Shown one piece after another: positions 6,301 to 12,476 of a stretch of 12,476 nucleotides of DNA; positions within the stretch are counted from its first letter, which is position 1, and each line of letters opens with the position of its first letter. Under the pieces are notes generated by a model. The model searched no databases and was not told the origin of the DNA. It saw nothing but the letters and a program-made list of their open reading frames with translations. The position numbers and the translations under genes were made by a program. This stretch comes from Cytophagales bacterium (GTDB lineage Bacteria; Bacteroidota; Bacteroidia; Cytophagales; JAAEPT01), in the NCBI GenBank assembly GCA_011524675.1, contig WTJX01000531.1:1-12476 (forward strand). The letters run 5' to 3'.

Positions 6301-8472
6301 ATGGCGGTTATTAATTCAATAAGACAGAGGTCGGGTCTTTTACTTACTATCGTGTTAGTGGGGATAGTGCTTTTTATTTTAGGAGACTTTATATCTGGAC
6401 AATTAAGAGGAAAAACAGAGCGAAATTTTGTTGGTGAAGTAGATGGTGAAGAAATTTCAGCAGCAGTATTTGCCAAAGAACTAGAAGAGGTAGAGAATAC
6501 TTTTGCTAGAAATACAGGAAGAAGACCACAAGAACGTGAAAAGCAGCAATTGAAACAGCAAGTTTGGAATCAATTATTGTTCAAAACTATTTATGCAGAC
6601 GAGTTTGACAAGCTAGGCATCACCATTACTCGCATTTCAGATGGTGATGATAATGAAGAGTATGATATGCTTGCAGGGGGAAGAACAATGGACGATAATA
6701 TAAAGAATGTTCAGACGTTTAAAAACCAAAGAGGTGAGTTTGATATCAATTTATTCAATCGTTATTTGAACATGATAGAAAATCCACAAAATCAAGAACA
6801 GCAGTCTATGAAAGAGCAATGGATTTCTTACAGTAAGATGATTTATGAACAACGCTTACGAAATAAGTACACTACACTTCTTTCAAAATCAACCTATATA
6901 ACTACAGCAGAAGCTAAAAGAGAATATGAGGCTTTAGAGAAAACAGGTACATTTGATTATGTTCATATTCCTAGTTCTTCCGTTGTTGATTCTTTGATTA
7001 GCGTGTCAGATGACGAACTAGAGGATTACTTGGATGAGCATGAGAAAGAATTTACAGTATCTGAAAGTAGAGTCATAGATTATGTTTCTTTCCCTATTGT
7101 TTCAAACAAAGCCGATGAAGAAAGAACAAAGAAAGAAATAGAGTCGTTGGCAAAACAATTCCAGTCTCCATCTAATGATTCTACTTTTGCAAAAGCAAAA
7201 ACAGACATTGGAACTAAAGCTACTGCCAAATATGTGATGAACGAACTTCCTCCCTTCTTATTGGATAAAGAATTTGTGGAAAACGAGGTGTATGGTCCAT
7301 ATTTAGAATCTAATGATTATAAGTTGTATAAATATTTAGGAGAAGTAAAAGATACATCTTATGTCAATCCTTCAGCAAGCCATATATTATTTACTACTCA
7401 AGGACTTGATGATGCTACAAAAGAAGCGAAAAGACAACAGGCGGAAGAGATCTTAGCACGAGCCATAGCCGGTGAAAACTTTATGGTACTAGCCATTCAG
7501 TTTAGTGAGGATAATGGTAGTAAACAAAAAGGTGGTGACTTGGGTAGCTTCGGAAAGGGAAGCATGGTAAAGCCTTTTGAAGACGCTGTATTTGGTGCTA
7601 AAAGAGAAGGTGTTGTTCCTAGACTGATAGAAACACAATTTGGTTATCATATCATTAATGTTACAGGTTTGGCAAGCGTAGCCGATGTACTTGATAAAAA
7701 GTTGTTTGCTCAGATTACTAAGAAGATTACAGCAGGTAGAGATACTAGAAATGCTATTTTCAGAGAAGTAAATGCTTTTTTGAAGGATGCTAAAGAAGAT
7801 GGTAACTTTGATAGAGCATTAGAGAATAATAAAAGTCGTGCAAAAGTAGAAGGAGTAAAGCTATCAAACAGAAGTAAGTTTGTAAGTGGATTAGGAGAAG
7901 CAAGTAGCTTGGTTAACTGGGCATACCGTCAAGATGAAAGTGATGTTGTTTCTGATTTGATTAAAATGACAGATAAGTACGTAGTAGCCATGGTAACGAA
8001 AGTCATCAAGGAGGACGACTTAACTGTGGAAAACTTGAGAGAGCAGTTGAAAGATAAGGTAGTGTTAGAAAAAAAATTACAACTTATCAAAGAAAAGCTG
8101 TCTGAATATACTGGTAGTATTGCGGAGATTAAGGATGCTTACAATAATGCCCACGGTACTGATGTTGCAAGTGTATATGAGAATGTCTCTTTAACATTTT
8201 CTAATCCTATGTTAGGAACTACGGGTTTTGATCCTATAGCAGTAGGAGCAGCATTTTCTGTCGCCCAAGGAGAGCAAAGCTCTGTAGTAATAGGTGAAAA
8301 AGCCGCTTACGTTTTTAAGACTATTTCTATTAATGAACCTAGCGAAATAGCAGATTATTCAGAATATCAAAAAAAACTCAGCGATCCGCGAGCGGGATCA
8401 ATAGATTATAAAGCAGACCAAGCATTAAGAAAGTTGATGAACTTTGAAGATAAAAGTTACCTCCTTTTTTAA
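6301..8472 (+). CDS. ppiD: PpiD-like membrane-anchored parvulin peptidyl-prolyl isomerase (SurA N-terminal domain)
   Basis: This 723-residue protein has the PpiD layout: a short basic N-terminus (IRQRS), one membrane helix at about residues 12-31, and a large periplasmic part. The first periplasmic region (to about residue 220) is a helical SurA_N-like chaperone domain containing VGEVDGEEIS. A single parvulin domain follows at about 355-455, with ASHILF, GGDLGSFGKGSMVKPFEDAVF and QFGYHIINV. The remaining 270 residues are a mixed C-terminal region without a second clear parvulin domain. Such foldases assist proteins leaving the Sec translocon and outer-membrane protein assembly. It is longer than E. 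coli PpiD (623 residues) but normal for Bacteroidota as I recall. Terminators on both sides suggest a monocistronic unit. Its position after gldJ may reflect a shared envelope theme, but that is only suggestive. Confidence 0.87.
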   Translation: MAVINSIRQRSGLLLTIVLVGIVLFILGDFISGQLRGKTERNFVGEVDGEEISAAVFAKELEEVENTFARNTGRRPQEREKQQLKQQVWNQLLFKTIYADEFDKLGITITRISDGDDNEEYDMLAGGRTMDDNIKNVQTFKNQRGEFDINLFNRYLNMIENPQNQEQQSMKEQWISYSKMIYEQRLRNKYTTLLSKSTYITTAEAKREYEALEKTGTFDYVHIPSSSVVDSLISVSDDELEDYLDEHEKEFTVSESRVIDYVSFPIVSNKADEERTKKEIESLAKQFQSPSNDSTFAKAKTDIGTKATAKYVMNELPPFLLDKEFVENEVYGPYLESNDYKLYKYLGEVKDTSYVNPSASHILFTTQGLDDATKEAKRQQAEEILARAIAGENFMVLAIQFSEDNGSKQKGGDLGSFGKGSMVKPFEDAVFGAKREGVVPRLIETQFGYHIINVTGLASVADVLDKKLFAQITKKITAGRDTRNAIFREVNAFLKDAKEDGNFDRALENNKSRAKVEGVKLSNRSKFVSGLGEASSLVNWAYRQDESDVVSDLIKMTDKYVVAMVTKVIKEDDLTVENLREQLKDKVVLEKKLQLIKEKLSEYTGSIAEIKDAYNNAHGTDVASVYENVSLTFSNPMLGTTGFDPIAVGAAFSVAQGEQSSVVIGEKAAYVFKTISINEPSEIADYSEYQKKLSDPRAGSIDYKADQALRKLMNFEDKSYLLF

Positions 8473-8498
8473 TAAACATAGCTTGAACATTTTCTTGT

Positions 8499-8541
8499 AA
8501 AAAAAGCCCTTGATAAACTTAATTATCAAGGGCTTTTTTTT
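8499..8541 (+). terminator. Intrinsic terminator of the PpiD-like gene
   Basis: The stem GCCCTTGATAA (8506-8516) pairs with TTATCAAGGGC (8523-8533) around a 6-nt loop, with an A run before it and eight T after it. The A/T runs extend the pairing and would permit termination in either direction. It lies 26 nt after the stop codon. Confidence 0.92.
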
Positions 8542-8605
8542 ATAGAAGTGATTTGTTTTTTTTGTTTGAAGAAGGTTTCTTGTAAGTAAGTTTTATACCC
8601 AACCT

Positions 8606-8613
8606 TATTTTTG
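8606..8613 (+). promoter_or_regulatory. Candidate -7 element for the helicase-nuclease gene
   Basis: TATTTTTG matches TAnnTTTG completely and would start transcription near 8620, about 37 nt before the ATG. The -33 element is poor: the nearest TTG (8580-8582) is 23 bp upstream. An 8-bp inverted repeat, TTATACCC (8593-8600) and GGGTATAA (8639-8646), brackets the element. Confidence 0.35.
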
Positions 8614-8656
8614 TTCACCCACTTAATATCACAAAGAAGGGTATAACCCGTATGTT

Positions 8657-11600
8657 ATGAATGCAAATGACTATAGCGCCTCGTTTGAAAAGGTATTAGA
8701 TTTTTTAAATCCTGCTCAAAAAAAAGCAGTAGAAACTATCGAAGGCCCTGTACTCGTAGTGGCAGGGCCTGGCACAGGGAAAACGCAAATTTTGGCAGCC
8801 CGCATTGGAAAAATACTATTAGAAACCGATACTTCGCCTTATAATATCCTTTGCCTCACTTATACAGATGCCGGTGCGATAGCCATGAGAAATAGGTTGG
8901 TTGAGTTTATAGGCCCTGATGCCTATAACGTAAATATTTTCACCTTCCACGGTTTTTGTAATATGGTCATTCAAGAGAACCTAGATTACTTTGGTGTGAG
9001 AGGACTACAGGCAGTTTCAGATTTGGAACTTGTAGATTTATTCATCGAACTGATAGACAGCTTTGGTCCAAATCATCCCTTAAAGCGTTTTACAGGCGAT
9101 ACTTATTATGAGTCGGGGCGTTTGAAAAGTCTTTTTCATATTATGAAAGCAGAAAATTGGTCTGCCGATTATATCAAAACTCAAGTTGCGGCCTATTTAG
9201 CTAGCTTAGAAGACAGGGAAGAATATCGATATAAAAGAGGAAATAGCAAGAAAGGAATAAAAGCAGGAGATATAAAACAAGATGCTGTAAGGAAAGAAGA
9301 GGAAAAAATGAAACTCTTAGTTGCTGCAGCGGATGAGTTTGATGCTTTTCAAACCAAACTGTTGTCAAATAGGAGGTATGACTTTGATGACATGATCTTG
9401 ATGGTACTCAAAGCTTTTCAGAGTGAAGAAGACCTTTTGCTAAAGTACCAAGAAAGATATTTGTATTTTTTGGTAGATGAGTTTCAAGATACCAATGGTA
9501 CTCAAAATCAAATATTAAAAGCATTAACAGATTATTGGGATATACCCAATGTCTTTGCTGTAGGAGATGATGACCAAGCGATATACCGCTTTCAAGGAGC
9601 GAACCTAAAAAACATTTTTGACTTTTATACAAATTATCAAAACGATATCACTGTTATTGTTTTGGAAGACAATTATCGTTCTCAGCAAACCATATTAAAT
9701 GCCTCTAAGGTTTTGATAGATCATAATAAGGATCGCTTGACCAGTGTGATTGAAGGGCTTTCCAAAACGCTAAAATCTCATACTAGCTTCCAAAGCCCTG
9801 AAGATGTAGCCATACATGCTTACCAATCCATTTTTCAAGAAGAAATGGGCATCTTAGATCTAATAAATAAAAAGCATCAAGAAGGAGTTTCCTATGGTGA
9901 TATGGCGATCATATATCATAATCATAGTCAAGTAGAAAACTTACAAAAGCTATTACAACTAGAAGAAGTCCCTTTAAATATCAAAAGAAGGCAAAACATT
10001 TTAGAGCAACCAATGATAAAGCAATTGGTTGCTATATTTGAATACCTCACAGAAGAATCTAAAAGGGTAGATAGTGCTGAATATTTGCTATTTGAAATGA
10101 TGCATTATCCTTACTTTGGTATCAATACCAAGGATGCTGCACTTATTTCTAGGCAAGCAAGTTATCATCACGACCAACCAAAGAAAGCGTGGAGGACAGT
10201 GATGGGTGATGCTAAACAACTCAAAGAAATAGGCGTTACAGATGTAGAGGCAGTGCAAAAGCTGTATCACTTGTTAAGCTTTTGGATGGAAGATCAGTTT
10301 AACCACACCATCCAAGTCTTATTAGAAAAAATACTTACCAAAGGTGGGATCATAGAATATTGTATGAATCACCCCGCACGTAATTGGTTACTCAAATTGA
10401 TCACATCATTCTTTGATTTTATCAAAGAGGAGTCCACTAAAGATCACAAGCTAAATGTAAAGAAGCTCTTAGACATCATCAAAAAGATGGAGAAGCATCA
10501 GATTCCTATTATGGTAAATCAATGGTCTCAATCCGAAGGAGGGCTAAACCTTGTGACTGCGCACAGTGCCAAAGGCTTAGAATATGAGCATGTGTTCATT
10601 ATAGGCGCTACTTCTGACAAATGGGAAAAGAAAAAAAGTCGTTCATCCACTTACAGCTTCCCTGATAATCTGGTGTCATCAAACCCTATCAATAAAGAAG
10701 AAGAGGAAAGGAGACTTTTTTATGTAGCGATGACGCGCGCTAAGAAGAGTTTGTTTATTTCTTATGCTAATGCAAACAATGATGGCAAAGCGCTAGAGCC
10801 TTCAAAATTCATCATGGAAATTAAGGCCTCAGATATTTCACATACACAAGGCGAGGTAGCAGAAGACAAATTGAGTACCTATAGTAGCCAGTTGTTACTG
10901 CACAAAGCGCTAGACCAAGCACCTTGGTTAGATCATGACTTAGTAAACGATTCACTCAAAGGCTTTAGAATGAGTGTAACCAGTTTGAACAAATATTTAC
11001 GTTGTCCTACATCTTTTTATTTTGAAAACATAGTGCGTGTCCCTTCTGCAAGGAATGTAAGTATGGGCTTTGGTAGTTCAGTGCATTATGCCTTAGAAAC
11101 CTTTTTTAGGGATATGTTAGCTAGCAAAAAAAAGGATTTTCCTTACAAAGAGCAATTATTATTACGCTTTGAAGAAGGAATGCAAATCTATCGCTCACAC
11201 TTTACAGATAAAGATTATGCTAACAGAATGGAGTATGCTCATAAGATTTTACCTGCTTACTATGAACAGTATGTTCAAGACTGGAATAAGGTAGTAGTAG
11301 TAGAATATGACATCAAACATGCCGTCCATGAACACGTACCCTTATCTGGAAAGCTTGATAAGCTAGAGTTTGACGGTAACGCTGTGAATGTAGTGGATTA
11401 TAAAACTGGGAAACCAGAAAACGGACTAAAAAAGATGAAAGCCCCATCGGACAAAGACCCGATAGGAGGTGATTACTGGAGGCAGATTGTTTTTTACAAA
11501 ATCTTGATGGATGCCGACAAGCGTAAAACATGGGAAATGATTTCTGGCGAAATGGATTTCCTAGAGCAAAACACCAAGAAAACTTATACCAAACAAAAAC

Positions 11601-11785
11601 TAGTAGTCTCATTGGATGATCTTGAATTGGTCAAAAAACAATTGATTACAAGCTATGATGCTATAGTAAAGCATGAGTTTGAAAATGGTTGTGGTAAGGA
11701 CGATTGTATGTGGTGCAATTTTGTAAAAGATAACTTTAGTGCAGAGCATTTAGATTTTGAAAAGGTTGGTGAGGAGGAGATATAA
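8657..11785 (+). CDS. UvrD/PcrA-family DNA helicase fused to a C-terminal PD-(D/E)XK nuclease
   Basis: This 1042-residue protein is a superfamily 1A helicase joined to a RecB/Cas4-like nuclease, probably for processing DNA ends or recombination intermediates in the cytosol. Helicase motifs are complete: Q motif around Q21, Walker A GPGTGKT (37-43), motif II VDEFQDT (273-279), motif III VGDDDQAIYR (302-311), motif IV NYRS (339-342), motif V VTAHSAKGLE (633-642) and motif VI VAMTRA (690-695). The nuclease domain (about 775-1030) shows H810, D901 in GKLDK, D914 and K916 in VVDYKTGK, and Q943/Y947 in WRQIVFY. Cysteines C783, C1012, C1017 and C1020 are placed like the iron-sulphur staple of AddB/Cas4-type nucleases, though with spacing C-x4-C-x2-C. 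No AddB-like partner is in the window. All catalytic residues are present, so it looks active; the precise repair pathway is unknown. Confidence 0.92.
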   Translation: MNANDYSASFEKVLDFLNPAQKKAVETIEGPVLVVAGPGTGKTQILAARIGKILLETDTSPYNILCLTYTDAGAIAMRNRLVEFIGPDAYNVNIFTFHGFCNMVIQENLDYFGVRGLQAVSDLELVDLFIELIDSFGPNHPLKRFTGDTYYESGRLKSLFHIMKAENWSADYIKTQVAAYLASLEDREEYRYKRGNSKKGIKAGDIKQDAVRKEEEKMKLLVAAADEFDAFQTKLLSNRRYDFDDMILMVLKAFQSEEDLLLKYQERYLYFLVDEFQDTNGTQNQILKALTDYWDIPNVFAVGDDDQAIYRFQGANLKNIFDFYTNYQNDITVIVLEDNYRSQQTILNASKVLIDHNKDRLTSVIEGLSKTLKSHTSFQSPEDVAIHAYQSIFQEEMGILDLINKKHQEGVSYGDMAIIYHNHSQVENLQKLLQLEEVPLNIKRRQNILEQPMIKQLVAIFEYLTEESKRVDSAEYLLFEMMHYPYFGINTKDAALISRQASYHHDQPKKAWRTVMGDAKQLKEIGVTDVEAVQKLYHLLSFWMEDQFNHTIQVLLEKILTKGGIIEYCMNHPARNWLLKLITSFFDFIKEESTKDHKLNVKKLLDIIKKMEKHQIPIMVNQWSQSEGGLNLVTAHSAKGLEYEHVFIIGATSDKWEKKKSRSSTYSFPDNLVSSNPINKEEEERRLFYVAMTRAKKSLFISYANANNDGKALEPSKFIMEIKASDISHTQGEVAEDKLSTYSSQLLLHKALDQAPWLDHDLVNDSLKGFRMSVTSLNKYLRCPTSFYFENIVRVPSARNVSMGFGSSVHYALETFFRDMLASKKKDFPYKEQLLLRFEEGMQIYRSHFTDKDYANRMEYAHKILPAYYEQYVQDWNKVVVVEYDIKHAVHEHVPLSGKLDKLEFDGNAVNVVDYKTGKPENGLKKMKAPSDKDPIGGDYWRQIVFYKILMDADKRKTWEMISGEMDFLEQNTKKTYTKQKLVVSLDDLELVKKQLITSYDAIVKHEFENGCGKDDCMWCNFVKDNFSAEHLDFEKVGEEEI

Positions 11786-11840
11786 GGTATAACGCTCATA
11801 ACTGTCGTTAATCAACATCATTAATCCTTCATTGAAAACA

Positions 11841-11919
11841 ATGCTACTTACGTGCAATAAAATCATGTCTTTCATATCTATTCCGTCTTGACGTACTTAT
11901 TTATTAGGTCTTAAAATCT
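11841..11919. repeat. Dispersed intergenic repeat, copy B
   Basis: This is the second copy of the two-block element seen at 3471-3556, in the same orientation on the plus strand. It lies between the helicase-nuclease stop and dcd, about 40 bp upstream of the dcd -7 element. Block 1 is 11841-11864 and block 2 is 11891-11919; the spacer is 7 bp shorter than in copy A. No hairpin with a T run is seen, so it is not an evident terminator. Confidence 0.5.
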
Positions 11920-11936
11920 TATTAATTATTCATTCA

Positions 11937-11968
11937 TTCGGATAGGAATGATGAAGAAGCTATCTTTG
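11937..11968 (+). promoter_or_regulatory. Probable promoter of dcd, with overlapping inverted repeat
   Basis: TTCG (11937-11940), 20 bp and a full TAnnTTTG match, TATCTTTG (11961-11968), fit the Bacteroidota promoter. Transcription would begin near 11975, only about 8 nt before the GTG start at 11983. A 7-bp inverted repeat, AAGCTAT (11957-11963) and ATAGCTT (11976-11982), straddles the -7 element and touches the start codon. Confidence 0.5.
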
Positions 11969-11982
11969 CAAAAAAATAGCTT

Positions 11983-12476
11983 GTGATACTGTCTGACAAT
12001 CAAATTTTAGAAGAAATAAAAAAAGGTGCTATCGTCATAGAACCTTTTAATAGAGAGAAACTAGGTACTAATTCGTATGATGTACATTTGGGGGCATGCC
12101 TTGCCACCTACGATAGTAAAACGTTGGATGCTAAAAAACATAATACGATCACAAAGTTCTCTATTCCAGAAGAAGGCTATGTATTAGAGCCTAATACACT
12201 ATACCTTGGTGTTACACAAGAATATACAGAAACTCATGCCCATGTACCTTTTCTTGAAGGAAAATCAAGCGTAGGAAGGCTAGGGATAGACATTCATGCT
12301 ACTGCGGGTAAAGGTGATGTTGGTTTTTGTAACTACTGGACTTTGGAAATATCTGTACAAATGCCCGTAAGAGTATATGCAGGCATGCCTATAGGTCAAG
12401 TCATTTACTTTACTGTAGAAGGAGATATTGAAAACTATTATCATAAAAAGCCATCAGCCAAATATAATGGAAAGCT
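11983..12476 (+). CDS. dcd: dCTP deaminase (partial, runs off right edge)
   Basis: The first 164 codons of a dCTP deaminase are present; full-length Bacteroidota proteins are, as I recall, about 178 residues, so only a short tail is missing. The enzyme converts dCTP to dUTP and ammonia, feeding thymidylate synthesis. The start is GTG at 11983: an in-frame TAG lies two codons earlier, and the product opens with the typical MILSD (GTG read as Met). Active-site features are KSSVGR (94-99), with S95/S96 and R99 on the phosphate-binding segment, HATAG (105-109), D112 in GDVGF, and the catalytic glutamate E122 in TLEIS. The residue after TA is glycine, as in the bifunctional deaminase/dUTPases of Mycobacterium and Methanocaldococcus, whereas E. 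coli Dcd has histidine; direct dUMP formation is therefore possible but unproven. No terminator separates it from the upstream helicase gene. Confidence 0.93.
   Translation, partial: MILSDNQILEEIKKGAIVIEPFNREKLGTNSYDVHLGACLATYDSKTLDAKKHNTITKFSIPEEGYVLEPNTLYLGVTQEYTETHAHVPFLEGKSSVGRLGIDIHATAGKGDVGFCNYWTLEISVQMPVRVYAGMPIGQVIYFTVEGDIENYYHKKPSAKYNGK

Noticed and set aside
8383..8399. GATCC/GGATC inverted repeat near the 3' end of the PpiD-like gene
   Set aside because: It lies inside a well-supported coding frame, has no T run, and a true terminator is present 100 bp downstream.
11313..11612. 99-codon antisense open frame under the nuclease domain
   Set aside because: It is opposite a strongly conserved domain, has no promoter or recognisable protein features, and other antisense frames of similar kind occur throughout the window.
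1..12476. Mobile element, prophage, CRISPR array or defence island
   Set aside because: No transposase, integrase, Cas protein, regular direct-repeat array, tRNA or attachment duplication was seen; the helicase-nuclease is alone and looks like a repair enzyme, not part of a defence cluster.

Overview
The window reads as ordinary chromosome from a low-GC member of the phylum Bacteroidota, most likely a gliding Cytophagales-type bacterium. The evidence is a GldJ-type gliding lipoprotein (short form), a Dcd of the type I recall from Bacteroidota, absence of clear Shine-Dalgarno sequences, and several promoters matching the Bacteroidota primary sigma consensus (TTTG, about 19-20 bp, TAnnTTTG). 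Species-level placement is not possible from the sequence alone.

Layout from left to right. (1) The edge carries the first 14 codons of a leftward gene with a near-perfect promoter, followed by about 400 bp of AT-rich intergenic DNA. (2) Two rightward nucleotide-sugar genes follow: a TviB/WbpO-type UDP-sugar 6-dehydrogenase and an SDR-family UDP-uronate 4-epimerase. They probably supply uronic acids for capsule, exopolysaccharide or O-antigen, and end at a strong hairpin. (3) Two leftward genes come next: a small cytoplasmic FKBP prolyl isomerase and an NrnA-like DHH/DHHA1 phosphoesterase, whose GTG start I prefer over an upstream ATG. (4) Divergent from nrnA is a rightward run of single-gene units separated by intrinsic terminators: gldJ (outer-membrane lipoprotein of gliding/type IX secretion), a PpiD-like membrane-anchored parvulin foldase, and a 1042-residue UvrD-family helicase fused to a PD-(D/E)XK nuclease. 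(5) The right edge holds the first 164 codons of dcd (dCTP deaminase), starting at GTG and running off the window.

The genes do not form one system. They are housekeeping or envelope functions: sugar nucleotides, folding of exported and cytosolic proteins, gliding/secretion, nano-RNA turnover, DNA repair and pyrimidine deoxynucleotide supply. gldJ and the PpiD-like foldase both act in the envelope, but a terminator and a separate promoter lie between them.

I found no phage, transposon, CRISPR array, tRNA or rRNA, and no convincing new multi-gene system. The points most worth a second look are a diverged intergenic repeat present in two copies, a nine-G homopolymer on the essential GGGH motif of nrnA, a probable iron-sulphur staple in the helicase-nuclease, an 8-bp tandem repeat just before the epimerase start, and an inverted repeat straddling the dcd promoter.
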